In this document: in pieces, positions 10,240-21,369 of the stretch
Position numbering within the stretch: the stretch's first letter is position 1
How the letters are laid out: every line of letters starts with the position of its first letter
Assembly: GCF_045679555.1 (NCBI RefSeq)
Contig: NC_092100.1
Coordinates: 34,225,106 to 34,289,105, forward strand
From: Salvelinus alpinus
Lineage: Eukaryota; Chordata; Actinopteri; Salmoniformes; Salmonidae
Direction of reading: 5' to 3'
DNA length: 64,000 nt
Notes under the pieces: generated by a model
Told to the model about the DNA's origin: nothing
Database searches by the model: none
What the model saw: only the letters and a program-made list of their open reading frames with translations
Program-made: the position numbers and the translations under genes

Positions 10240-13200
10240 CAATCTTTACAAAGGCACTACAAACATCAGTCTTCTCCCCCACACACAGGCATATACACTC
10301 AGCCGCTCATCCACATGCACACTCCTCAAACACCAAGTTTTTATATAGACACAAATCTTACTTTTATCTCATGTGTGGTGTTGGGGTTGTTGCCCAGGGA
10401 GCTGAGGAGGACACACCGAACCCCCCAGACCAACAGAACCCTGCAGGATTGGGGAGGAAGGAGCTACTCTCACCCATACCTCTCCCCCCAACACCTCACC
10501 ACACCTCTTTACCATACCAGGAGAGGAGAGGAGGAGGAGAGAAGAGGTGTGAGGAGAGTTGGAGAGGAGTAGAGCGGAGGGACCAACAGAGAAGATATGG
10601 AAAGGGAGGAGAGAAAGGAGAGGAGAGGGCAATGGATGGCGAGAGAGAGACCCCTGTCCTGCCTGTCTTAGCGAGGAGGGGTAGAGATGGAGAGAGAGTG
10701 AAGCGAGACCAGAGAGAGGAGAATCAACCCACAAACAGAGGGCATGACCTAACGGTGAGGGTCTAACTAAGCTCCAGTCCACTCCCCACACAATTGTTCT
10801 GTACTGGCCCCTACCCTCTAGGCCAGGCCTGGGCAATTCCAGTCCTCGGGGGGCCTGATTGGTGTCACGCTTTTGTCCCAGCTAACACACCTGACTCCAA
10901 TAATCAACTAATCATGATCTTCAGTTAAAAATGCAATTAGTTTAAATCAGCTGTGTTTTCTAGGGATGGGGGGAAAGTGTAACACCAATCAGGCCCCTGA
11001 AGACTGGAGTTGCCCAGGCCTGCTCTAGGCACTTCATATTCATCTGAAAGGATTGGATAGGTATAACAAGCAATATTGTAGCTCCACCATGTTGTATGAT
11101 ATGCTGTCAAAAGTTGTGGTTGTTTTGACCACTAGCGTGTAAGGAGGCTGGTATTCCAAGCCAGTGAGGAGCCGCAGAAACACAGCCGCAGAGAGCAAGA
11201 GAAGAAGACCTGCACACACTCTCTCACACATCAAGAGCGGGAGAGCGACAGGGCAGCATACAGAAACACACAGGCAGAACAGGAAAGACACACCACGCTG
11301 CACGTGCACACACTTGGAAACACACAAAGAGAGAAGAAAAGGGACAGGGGCTCGGCAGCTATGAGAAACACTTATCCTCTCTACATGAACACACTGGCAG
11401 AGAAAGGCAAAACCACACAGACCGAGAACCGCCGAGACGAGCACCCTGGGAGGAGACGGCAGACTGTGTCAGCCGTGGGCCATGCTGGACTTGGTACAGC
11501 TGGTGTCCCGGGGCAGCCCAGTGGTGGAGAGGATGAGAGGTGTTCTGTATGTCTGGGGACGGGAACGCTGGTCACCTCCTCTTCCTCCAGGCCACTAGAG
11601 GGACACTCCCAGACACACACACACAGGTCTGCACTATATGCAAATGCTATATTTATTGAAACATGATTCTTGTGAAGTGTTTCATCTTAATGTTATGTAA
11701 GAAATGAAGTGGAATTCTGTATATACCTGTTTTTCTCTCCCTCGTGGTTTGGTGTTTAGCCAAGTGTTCAAGTGCCCAGCTCCAGGCAAGCCAGGTTTGG
11801 GCAGGCAGAAGAAACTGTTGGACGATGAAGGTACAAAATGTCAATGGGATAAAGTGACAATGCAAAACTGTGTTTATCGCTTTATCTACGGCTCTGAAAG
11901 AAAGTTGAACAGTCTCTTACCAAATCCCAACAGTAATATAGTTATTTCCTCTCTCTCTCCCCCCCCCCCCCTCCCCCCCTGCACTTTCTTAGATGCCCTC
12001 TCTGTGTGTTCTGAGCTGCTGGACAGTGAGATCCGTAAAATAATGGAGACTCCAGCCAGCACATATAAACCCACCTATAGGTGCTCAGGTGTGTATGTGT
12101 GAGTATGTATACAGTATAGTGTGTGTTTGTTAACCCAGCTGTTTCCATCTCCCCAGGCTGTAGGTTGCGGTTCAGTGAGGTGACCAGCCGGTCATTCCCT
12201 GTCCTCCAGAGGTCCTGTCCTCACAGCTGTGACCTGCACATGGTGCTGCAGCAGGCCACACACAGCTACACAAAGTACCTCCGAGAAATACGCAGGAGGA
12301 GAGACGCACACACGACCAAGCAGAGAGAGGGAGGGACGCAGAGCGTCTCGGATCACTGCAGGGGTAAGAATCCTGAAGTGCTGAATACACACACACACCG
12401 ACGCGATCTGATGTGATGTGTGTCCTGTTGTAACAGATGCCAGTCTAACTCCTATCCATAAAGGAACCCTGCTGAAGAGCTTCTCAACCCACAGAGGACA
12501 ACACAGAAATGACCACAACGGTAAGATTCACCATCTCACCAAAAATGTCTATCCTCTGTCTTTGGGTTGGAAAACAACATATTATATTAGTCTCTATCTC
12601 GCTCTTTCTCCTCCCTCTCTGTCCACCACCCCCCTCGTTCTCTGTCAGATGTGAGTCTCACCCCTCTAAAGAAGCGTAGTCCATATGGAGATATCACCCT
12701 GACTCCTGTGCGTAGAGGTGGTCTGATGAGGAGCGTCTCCTCTGTGACCAGCAGGAGGCAGGAGAGAGGAGGTACAGGATGTTCAGACACCATGACAACA
12801 CACTACAGCACATTGGCACTTCAGCCTTCATTTAACCCGGCTCATAATGAGATAGCCTTATTGCTTCTAATGTGTCATCTGACTCCCTCTGTCTTACTCC
12901 TCTGTGTGTCTGTCTCTCTCTCTCTCAGATGTTAGTCTCACTCCCTTGAAGAAGGCTCGTCCCTCTGAAGGTAAGGAAATTAAGCTTTTGTTGAAATGTG
13001 ATACTGTATGTTTTGTTTCGATTTCTTTTTGGATGGAAGTGTGTGTGTTTAAATGTTACTTCTGGAAGTTGTTCTGATCATGTATGCAGCACTGCCTCCT
13101 AGCTGTCAGGGTTATATAATCATGTATTATGGTGTTGTGCAACAATTACACTGGTATGTTTGGGGGTATCTCACTCGATCATTGTAAGGGCTCAGAGGTT

Positions 13201-15447
13201 AGGGTCAGTCTTGTGCTCAGGATACAGAATGGGGTAAGAAAGAGGCTGAGATTTGGGCTAAATTCGAAATGGGTGTTGGAGATTGGATAGTTATGGGATA
13301 AGTTGATGATTGGAGATAGTTGAGTTATGGGATAAGTTAGACGGTGGTGACGGGTTGCTTTGAGGTTATAACCAATATGCGACTTGAATGTCTGTGTGTA
13401 TACGCATGCATGTGTGTGTGCGCATTTGTGGTTGTGTGTGTTTCTCGTGAGATTCCTGGTGTCCAGTATATTCCTGGCAGCACAGAGGAATGTTGAACCA
13501 CTGCCAATGTTCTCACAGCACAGGCCAGAGCGGCCTTAGTTGTCCAACACTAGCTCCGAGCTACAGTAGTCATCACTCTGTTACTGAGCTCTACAGCTGT
13601 ACGACGCTAGCTTGTTTAAACTAGCTAGCGGCCCCTACACTATACATTTCCATTAGTAATACTACATCCTCCCTGAGATTTATGAGTAAGGGGACTGGTA
13701 TGTCAGTATGTGGCCGAACTAGACAGGACAGAAGTATAGCACATTTGAACTACAATTTGAACAGTAAACTCAAACCTTAACTGCAGAACAAGCAGCTGAT
13801 GTACTACATGCTCATCAGTTTTGACACCTTTGACCTTTCTAGCGTAGTCATCTAATGACTACTGTATAGAAGCACTGGGAGGAGCATGTAGTAAATCAGC
13901 TCATACAATATTGCATCTGAAACGTTCTGAACATTTCAACCCACTGAATACATCCATGATGGAAGAGTTGTGTCTCAGAGTGGGGGGGTGGGAGGGTGTA
14001 GGGAAGTTCTATGAGTTTATGAGAGCAGATTTCCCATGCTGCACTCTAGCACAGTCACACTGGAGACCACTGACTTCTAGTCTTTTGTGTTTCACTCTTC
14101 ATTCAGATTTACTCTTGCCCTCTCTTTTTGAACACATGCTTCCTCCTCCTCCACTCTTTTTTATTTTATTTTTATTTTTAGAAATACTACATTCTCTTTC
14201 TCCGTCTGTCCGTCTGTTTCTCTCGCTTTCTCCATCCTGACTGTCTGTCGCCCTCTCGTGTGCTCTAGAGTCTCTACCCCCCTTGCCCTCTTCTTTCTGT
14301 CTTTTTCTATCGCTTTTCTCTGTTCTTTCTCTGCCCCTCTCTCTTGCTCAGTCTCTCTCCCTCTCTGGCCAGTGAATCTCTCCCTTGTGTTCTATTGTTC
14401 TGGTTGCAGGCAGCTGTATTAGGTGTGACGAGTGATGTAATGTCACTCCAATGAAGAAGGGAGGGAGAGATTGTATTTAGTCTTAATTAGATTGTCTTTA
14501 TTAGATTTGTCTGTGTTTAGTTCAATACGCTCTGACAACTGTTGGTCTCTGCTCTCAATGAGGCGTGACATCGGTTCTTTGCTTTCTGTCTCACTCTCTT
14601 TCTCTCTTACACAAACACAGAATAATGTTCTCTCTCTCATTGACACACACAGACAGAAGAACAGATCATGGGGAAGATGGTGCCATTGATGATCAGCAGG
14701 AGACTCTGTTCATGGGAAAACCCTCTCTGACTGTAAGGAGAGAGACCAGCCTTGTCTCTGTAGAAGTGTGTGTTGAATGGAGGTTAATCTGTAGTGGATG
14801 GACTGTATAGGATGGCTAGTGTTCTAGTTACCAGGCAATGTGACAGCAGAGACAACTATGCCAGTATGCATGTGTGTGATGGTGGCTCCTTCCCTGTTCA
14901 GTAGGGGAATGTTACCCAAGAGGTAGGTGTCTGTCTGTCTGTCGCAAAACCAAGGAAAGGAGGATGATGACCGATTTGTGTTTTGTCTCATGTCCTCTCT
15001 CTGTCTCTTGCTGTTCTCTGCATTCTCGTACATTCCGTCTTTCCAATTTAAACCCTGCCCTCTTTCTTTCTCTCTCCCTCTTACCTCTCCCTCCCTCTCT
15101 TCATCTACAGAGGGAGAGGAGGAAATTCAGCCGTGACGAGGAGCGTTACCTGTGTCGAGGTTTGGTCTATCCTGGAACACCATCCTGTGGTCCTATCCCT
15201 TCCATCCGGGGCGCACCAATGTAGATCTGGCCAAGACATACAAACACCTGCAGGTAACAGGCATCAACAATGGTTTTACAAATGTTTGTCATTGCCTTCA
15301 ATTTCAGTTGGTGAGTATTCGACTGAGCCTGCTGTCTCTCTGTCATTCTCTCTGTCCCGTTCTGTCTTGTTCCATCTCATTTTCTCTTCCTCTCTCTTTC
15401 TCTCCCTACAGGCTAAATTCCAGGGTATGGATTCAACCTCTCCCTGA
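6723..15447 (+). CDS. terb1: Telomere repeats-binding bouquet formation protein 1, 22 exons, C-terminal domain frameshifted
   Basis: TERB1 links meiotic telomeres to the inner nuclear envelope: with TERB2 and MAJIN it joins shelterin (through TRF1) to the SUN1-KASH5 bridge so that chromosomes can move and pair in prophase I. The translation starts MEKDVSSVSKHN and follows vertebrate TERB1 almost exon by exon: 'TDLSLLLECLKYQM', 'FFREIGGVVFVYNLSKSS', 'CGCVNNPQN', 'YWRSARDMLHRIKQLE', 'YRCSGC', 'WNTILWSYPF'. All 22 exons have GT-AG introns whose phases agree through exon 20. The coding sum is 3002 bases, about 1000 codons against about 727 residues in human. The excess is mainly a long basic linker (exons 12-13). 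In exon 21 the frame breaks. As read, the protein stops at TAG 15222-15224 after about 978 residues, lacking most of the Myb domain. It could be an allele-level loss, a decaying duplicate or an assembly error. Confidence 0.95.
7500..7680 (+). repeat. Dispersed repeat in terb1 intron 4
   Basis: The stretch with 'GGAAGTTTTTCCTTGCCAC' followed by 'GCACTTTGTGATGTTTATG' is a dispersed element tail seen in many fish introns. Family not assigned; borders approximate. Confidence 0.5.
10158..10238 (+). repeat. (CA)n microsatellite in terb1 intron 11
   Basis: About 80 bases of uninterrupted CA dinucleotides, starting 11 bases after the exon 11 donor. Confidence 0.98.
10398..11626 (+). other. terb1: terb1 exons 12-13: expanded low-complexity basic linker
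   Basis: Exon 12 (10398-10754, 119 codons) and exon 13 (11136-11626) encode a disordered, Arg/Glu/Gln/His-rich linker with little resemblance to the mammalian protein. Exon 13 was placed by phase: 11136 is the only AG-preceded position here that joins exon 12 in frame and gives an open frame to the donor at 11627. The other two frames hit stops. Part of its length resembles exonised CA-rich and purine-rich repeat DNA. Conservation of this exon is unproven. Confidence 0.7.
10824..11022. mobile_element. Short hAT-type MITE in terb1 intron 12
   Basis: A 199-bp element with terminal inverted repeats CAGGCCTGGGCAA / TTGCCCAGGCCTG, flanked by an exact 8-bp duplication CTCTAGGC (10816-10823 and 11023-11030). 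Eight-base target duplications are the mark of hAT transposition. No coding capacity. Confidence 0.9.
11760..12970 (+). other. terb1: terb1 exons 14-19: TERB2-binding Cys-rich block and repeated TRF1-docking motifs
   Basis: Exons: 11760-11830, 11993-12088, 12157-12363, 12437-12520, 12649-12771, 12929-12970. Exons 15-16 carry 'SELLDSEIRKIMETP', 'YRCSGC' and 'CPHSCDLH', matching the mammalian region around the TERB2-binding segment. The Cys/His spacing (C-x2-C then C-x3-C-x2-H) is kept. Exons 17, 18 and 19 each open with D-A/V-S-L-T-P, and exon 18 has a second copy, ITLTPVRRG. Mammalian TERB1 has one such I-x-L-x-P site (ILLTP), bound by the TRFH domain of TRF1 and switched off by CDK phosphorylation of its Thr. 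All three exons are symmetrical (phase 1 at both ends), so copying one keeps the frame. Confidence 0.85.
13627..14075 (+). repeat. Duplicated segment, copy 1 (terb1 intron 19)
   Basis: About 440 bases nearly identical (roughly 98% by eye) to 18853-19297, with a few small differences such as 'AAGGGG/AAGTGG' and 'ATGGAAGAG/ATGGAAGTTGAG'. The matching stops abruptly after 'GAGACCACTGAC'. The left edge starts with GGCC, the same four bases that end the SINE next to the other copy. The rest of intron 19 (12971-14652) is pyrimidine-rich with no other recognised feature. Confidence 0.9.
14653..15447 (+). other. terb1: terb1 exons 20-22: C-terminal Myb-like domain, frameshifted
   Basis: Exon 20 (14653-14732) is an acidic spacer. 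Exon 21 (15111-15253) starts the Myb-like helix set with 'RERRKFSRDEERYLCRG' and continues in another frame with 'FGLSWNTILWSYPF' and 'NVDLAKTYKHLQ'. Exon 22 (15412-15447) encodes AKFQGMDSTSP and a stop. From the Tyr codon at 15147 to the Trp codon at 15173 there are 26 bases, where the human protein as I recall it has 12 codons (36 bases). Ten missing bases would restore both the frame and the phase of exon 22. The Myb-like domain is the most conserved C-terminal part of the protein. Confidence 0.85.
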
Positions 15448-16065
15448 GATCTGAGAAGAACACACTGATTTGTCTATTGTACATCACAGTAATATATTTG
15501 AAATACTCTAATTTAATATTCAGTAATAGTTTTGAAGTACTTACATTTAATCCCCAGTTTGAAATTGTTAACTTCTATTTTGTACTACTGTAAGTAAACC
15601 ACATGAAGATATATTTGAAATGCGTTCATTTAATACTCATTGAGGATGAATGACGGATCTGTTCTGTATTCCTCAACCTTGTTTTTTTACGCAGCAGTAT
15701 TGTGGTGCCTATGTGAAGTAGTTGAATATTATTTGGAATAGAAAAATGGAAATGATTCATGTAACTCACTTGACATTTTTCATAATTTTGTTCACTGTTC
15801 ATGTAAGTCTTGAGACTGAGTTGGTTGTTCACTTGTCATCTCCTGAAGTTGTTTCTATTGAATTAAACAGAAGGGTGTCCTCTATGCAACAATATCTCAC
15901 TGCTAGTCTCACACCATGCCTTTTCATTCAGGGGCCCTAGAGGCTTCAGGGAATGAACAATGATGATTTTTATTTACTGACTTGAGTTTAAGAACTGCTT
16001 TCTCTACTTCTAGAAAGTTGATCATGTTTGTCCCTCAAGGAGAAAGGCTTTCTACAGCTTGTTGT
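15448..16065 (+). other. Probable terb1 3' UTR and downstream flank
   Basis: No gene. AT-rich sequence following the terb1 stop. An ATTAAA-type polyadenylation signal lies in 'GAATTAAACAG' near 15860. The stretch ends at the TA target of the next Tc1 element. Confidence 0.4.
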
Positions 16066-17505
16066 TACACTGAATAAAAATATAAATGTAACATGCAACA
16101 ATTTAAAATATTTTACTGAGTTACAGTTCATATAAGGATATCAGTGAATTGAAATAAATTCATTAGGCCCTAATCTATGGATTTCACATGACTGGGAATA
16201 CAGATGGGCATCTGTAGGGGCGTGGATCAGAAAACCAGTCAGTATCTGATGCGACCACCATTTGCTTCATGCAGCACAACACATCTCCTTAGCATAGAGT
16301 TGACCATGCTGTTGATTGTGGCCTGTGGAATGTTGTCCCACTCCTTCAATGGCTGTGCGAAGTTGCTGGATATTGGCGTGAACTGGAACATGCTGTCGTA
16401 ATGTAGATCCAGAGCATCCCAAACATGCTCAATGGGTGACCGTGTCTGGGTATGCAAGCCATGAAAGAACTTGGAAATTTTCAGCATCTAGCAATTGTGT
16501 GCAGATCCAGCACTATCATGCTGAAACATGAGCTGATGGCTGCGGATGAATGTCACAATAATGGGCCTAAGGATCTTGTCACCGTCTCTGCATTCAAATT
16601 GCCATCGATAAAATGCAATTGTGTTCATTGTCCGTAGCTTATGCCTGCCCGTACCATAACCCAACCGCCATCATGGGGCACTCTGTTCACAATGATATCA
16701 GCAAACCGCTCGCCCACACGACACCATACACACTGTCTGCCATCTGTCCAGTATAGTTGAAACTGATTCATCTGTCAAGTGCACACTTCTCCAGAGTGCC
16801 AGTGGTTAACGAAGATGATCATTTGCCCACTGAAGTTGGTTAAGACTGCCGAATTGCAGTCCGGTCAAGACCCTGGTGGGGACGACGAGCACGCAGATGC
16901 GCTTCCCTGAGACGTTTTCTGACAGTTTGTGCAGAAATTCTTCGCTTGTGCAAACCCGGCTGTCCAGGTGGCTCGTCTCAGATCATCCCACAGGTGAAGA
17001 AGCCAGATGTGGAGGTTCTGGGCTGGCGTGGTTAAGCATGGTCTGCGGTTGTGAGGCCGGTTGGACGTACTGCCAAATTCTCTAAAACGAAGTTGAGGGT
17101 GGCTTATGGTAGAGAAATTAACATTCAATTCTCTGACAACAGCTCTGGTGGACAAACATTCCTGCAGTCAGCATGCCAATTGCATACTCCCTCAACTTGA
17201 GACAACTGTATCATTGTGTTGTGTGACAAAACTGCACATTTTAGAGTGGCATTTTATTGTCCCGAGCACAAGGTGCACCTGTGTAATGATCATGCTGTTT
17301 AATCAGCTTCTTGATATGTCACACCTGTCAGGTGGATGGATTATCTAGGCAAAGGAGGAATGCCCACTATCAGGGATGTTAACAAGTTAGTGTACAACAT
17401 TTGAGAGAAATAAGCTTTTTGTGCATATGAACATTTCTGGGATCTTTTATTTCAGCTCATGAAACATGGGACCAACGTTTAACGTTTATATTTTTGTTCA
17501 GTATA
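16066..17505 (-). mobile_element. Tc1-like transposon (TIR CACTGAACAAAAATATAAA type)
   Basis: Flanking TA dinucleotides and inverted ends TACACTGAATAAAAATAT / ATATTTTTGTTCAGTATA define the copy. Minus-strand pieces of the transposase are recognisable. The HTH/linker 'RELNVNFSTISHPQLRFREF' lies within 17155-16865 and the third-acid region 'SPIEHVWDALD' within 16487-16239. Stops and frame changes between them make it inactive. The sequence right of this copy is shared with the flank of a shorter relative at 29248. Confidence 0.85.
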
Positions 17506-18458
17506 GATATTAGAGTTTGAGACAATTTTATGCAATCCATGACTATGGGTGTGTGAGTGTGGTTTAAACATACATGAAACATAGGAGTAAAAACAATAGC
17601 AGAAGCTCATACTTTTCTTACATGGATGAAACTGACAGTTTGTAAATGTCAAAGCTATTTGGAGTTTTACCAGCAATTGGACTTTGGTTCTGATCACTAG
17701 TGAGAAGAACCTGTTGAGTCAAACTTCTGTTCAACACTCCTGTGTTATATCGGAGGTTTATAAACTCAGAAATGTTTGACAATTATGATTTAAATTAGCT
17801 TATATTATGATTTCTGATAATCAGGAATCCCTGATTTGTTTTTTTACTTCAGAAAATGAATGAAGTGCTATTAGCGACCACCAGTCAGAGACTATATCAT
17901 GAGCCTACATATGACTAGCTAGCTTTCACTATGTCTTCCTATTAAAATAGGCCAGTAGCCCTTCCCCTACTTCTGTGTGGTGACCACATCTCTGAGTGGA
18001 GAGTTCAGAGCCTGTGGAATGATAGGAATCACATCTGGAGAAGAACAGGCTGCTGGTCTGACTGTTATGTCTGGCAGATCTAGGATCAGACCTATGATGA
18101 TGTTATCCTCCCCAAATCCTATCCTTAATCATCATGGATGAAACACAAAACTGACCAATGGGAGTGTATGTGTGTGTGGCCACAAATTCTGTCCTTGAGC
18201 TGTTCTTGTTAATTAATGTTCTGTATTATGTCATGTTTCATGTTTTGTGTGGACCCCAGGAAGAATAGCTGCTGCTTTCGCAACAGCTTATGGGGTTCCT
18301 AATAAAATACCAAAATACCCTCACTGACCTAGTCTTCACTGTCATAAGGGAGAGACTGGGGGAGCGATGTGGGGTTTATTCAGTGAGTACTGTGAATAGA
18401 GCTGACCAGATTCTTGATTCTACATTAAAAACAATTATATTGGTTCTACACTATACAT
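17506..18458 (+). repeat. Duplicated intergenic segment, copy A
   Basis: Matches 30011-30479 plus 32131-32690, about nine tenths identical by eye. It includes a LINE 3' tail ('GCTGCTGCTTTCGCAACAGC' then TAATAAAATACC) at about 18255-18318. Copy A preserves the uninterrupted pre-insertion site for the LINE found in copy B ('CTTCCTATTAAAATAGGCC' at 17933). Confidence 0.88.
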
Positions 18459-18856
18459 GTCTTATTTATTTTTTCACCCCCTTTTTCTCCCCAATTTCAA
18501 TCTTGTCTTGTCACTGCAACTCCCCAACGGACTCGGGACAGGCCAAGGTCAAGTCATGCGTCCTCCGAAACATAACCTGCCGAACTGCACTTCTTAACAC
18601 CCGCCCGCTAAACCTGGAAGCCAGCTTCACCAATGTGTTGGAGGAAACACCACTCAACTGACGACTGCAGTCAGCCTGCAGGCCCCCGGCCTGCCACAAG
18701 GAGTCGTTATTGCATGACAAGCCAAGTAAAGCCCCCCCTGGCCAGAATCTCCTCTAACCCAGACAGCACTGGCCCTATGGCCGGTGGTAACACAGCCTGG
18801 GATCAAACCCGGGTCTGTAGTGACGGTCTTAGACCGCTGCGCCACTCGGGAGGCCC
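18459..18856 (-). mobile_element. tRNA-derived SINE with 13-bp target duplication
   Basis: Read from the right, the tRNA-like head ('GGCCTCCCGAGTGGCGCAGC', then the B-box-like GGGTTTGATCC) leads into a body with 'TCCTCCAACACATTGGTGAA' and an A/T-rich end. Exact duplications CTACACTATACAT flank it at 18446-18458 and 18857-18869. The matching place in copy B (32676) is empty. Subfamily not assigned. Confidence 0.88.
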
Positions 18857-19300
18857 CTACACTATACATTTCCATTAGTAATACTACATCCTCCCTGAGA
18901 TTTATGAGTAAGTGGACTGGTATGTCAGTATGTGGCCAAACTAGACAGGACAGAAGTATTTGCACATTTGAACTACAATTTGAACAGTAAACTCAAACCT
19001 TAACTGCAGAACAAGCAGATGATGTACTACATGCTCATCAGTTTTGACACCTTTGACCTTTCTAGCGTAGTCATCTAATGACTACTGTATAGAAGCACTG
19101 GGAGGAGCATGTAGTAAATCAGCTCATACAATATTGCATCTGAAACGTTCTGAACATTTCAACCCACTGAATACATCCATGATGGAAGTTGAGTTGTGTC
19201 TCAGAGTGGGGGGGTGGGAGGGTGTAGGGAAGTTCTATGAGTTTATGAGCAGATTTCCCATGCTGCACTCTAGCACAGTCACACTGGAGACCACTGACCT
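18857..19300 (+). repeat. Duplicated segment, copy 2 of terb1-intron sequence
   Basis: Counterpart of 13632-14075. Its first 50 bases also match 32676-32737, so the same segment exists in three places in the window. The open frames here (for example from 19134) are chance products of pyrimidine-rich DNA. Confidence 0.88.
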
Positions 19301-20574
19301 AGACCCCCTGAAACTCCCTTTCTTCCACCTCTCTTCCCTTCTCTCCCTCTTCACTTTTCTCCCAACCTTCATCCTTCCTTTCCTCTCCCCACCTTCATCC
19401 TTCCTTTCCTCTCCCCTTTTCCTTGTCTTACCCATTCTGTCAGTGTCTTCCTTTCTCTCCCACCCCCCTTTATCAGCCCTTTCCTCCCATGTCCCTCCCC
19501 TTCCCTCTCTCCACTCCCACATTCAACCGCCAATTCACTCTGTGAGAGCGCTCGGTCTCCCTCTATATGCATACATGCTTCCGCAGCGTGTATGTGGGTT
19601 GGAATAACAGTGTGTGTTGAGGGAGAGTGGGAACTCCCTGAGCAGTGATCAGGATGAGCAGGAGGGGCAAGAGGGGTTCCATGAGCGCAGAAACCCATTC
19701 ATGCTTCCCACATGCTGTATTGGCCATGGATCTTAAAGGCCCAGGGCAGTCAAAAATGTGATTTTCCTGTGTTTCATATATTTCCACACTATGAGGTTAG
19801 AATAATACTGTGATAATGCCCTTTTAATGTAAGAGCTGTTTGTGAAGTCCACCTGAAATTTCAGCCTGTTTTAAGTGGGAGCTAGTTTTGGCCTTCCATG
19901 GTGACATCACCAAGCAGTAAATTAGTTAGACCAATAAGACAGTTCCAAACCTCTGCCAAGAACAGAACATTTTCTGTTTTTCCCTCCCCACTCACATACT
20001 GTCCTAGCGTTGCTTTACTAAGAATGTTCATTCCACCAATTCTAGTTCTATGCTTGCAGTAGTTCCCTCCTACATACCTACAGGGACATGAGCCATAAGG
20101 AAATGGTTATGAACAACCAAGGGCTCTATTCACGCAAAACCATTATCTATTTGTTTCTGGGGCAGAAAATGTTTTTTTGCATAGTGAAAGAGTGTACTGG
20201 AGCATAGAAGGTACTTGATGCACTGCTCAAGTAGTCATTCATCTAAATGCAAGTGTTCAAATAGAAATGTAATGTAGCCCTCAACTGATGGTCTGTCATT
20301 ATGTAGAGAATTATTTCACTCCTTACTTTACCTCTTGATTTCCTGATCTCTGTATTGATGTTTAGGGATTGAAATTGACTCACTAAGGTAATCTTATTTG
20401 CTGATGTTCTTGGTTGTGCTGAGCCATATCTCTGCAGCATTAGTGGCAGCACATAAACCTCTGAAAACAGCCTTAATATAAAATGTCAGTCTTGGAAACA
20501 TTGCACTTGCAGCCCTCAGCCTATTTAAAGAGTAAAAACCACATTAGAAAAGAATGAAAACAAAGAATAATATT
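19301..20574. other. Intergenic sequence, nothing recognised
   Basis: 19301-19520 is strongly pyrimidine-rich. The rest is unremarkable AT-rich DNA. No gene, tRNA or classified repeat was seen. Confidence 0.5.
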
Positions 20575-21369
20575 CAAGGTGGGAAAATCTTATTTTATTT
20601 TCACAACCAGACCATCACCTTTAATAGATTCCTCCAAACCACTTCTCACCATCGAGAAAATATAATAAGGTCACCTCCGTTTCAGAGTTAAAGAGGAAGG
20701 ATTGTGAGAGTCCAAGTATGAATGTACATCATAGCATGTAGGCCGATTTCAAACGTTGTTACAATTCATCAGGTGTACACACCAAGGCAAACGTCTTGTC
20801 ATACATAGTTACCATATATAGTTACTGTAAGTGTTCTGCTATGCAGTGTTACGTCTATATGGCTCAGAGGGCGATGATGGTTACTCACTCTCCTGCCCTG
20901 GCCACCCATCACCACATCCCTTTAGTCAACCTACACTCAGAAAGAAAGGCACGTCTGTATTACCTGGGGTCTAATCATTAATCCAAAACGTTTCGCAACG
21001 GAAACTAGAATTTCTTTTGGAAAATTCAGGTAGGTCCCACCCAGTTTCATTCCGTTTGCGTACGCTTGGTTCTGTTTGGTTCCTAGTGAATACATCCCAG
21101 GTCTCAGATTATCTGAGTGCTACTTCACGGTCTCCTTAAGCTGCTTAGTTTTCCCTTTAGCCTTCTCAGATCAAAGTTGTATTATTTTTTTTATTATTTT
21201 TTTTCTGCTGCGTCTGCCTTTTTTAGAACGTCATTGTCCTGTTTTTTCTTCTTTTTTTTTGTTTTTATTTTCTCCGGCCATCTCATATCAGCTCAGTGGA
21301 CACGTCACCTTCAAGAATGTCATCTGCTATGACGTCATTGACCATGATGTCATCGGCCGTCAGGTCTAA
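20575..21369 (-). other. Probable 3' UTR of the repeat-protein gene
   Basis: It follows the stop codon at 21370 on the minus strand. An AATAAA signal lies near 20591-20597 on that strand. The T-rich stretch 21180-21280 is A-rich in the transcript. Assignment rests on position and signal only. Confidence 0.4.

Noticed and set aside
19134-19607. 157-codon plus-strand frame
   Set aside because: It lies in the duplicated intron segment and a pyrimidine-rich tract. The copy at 13911 diverges in frame, with no conservation of codons.
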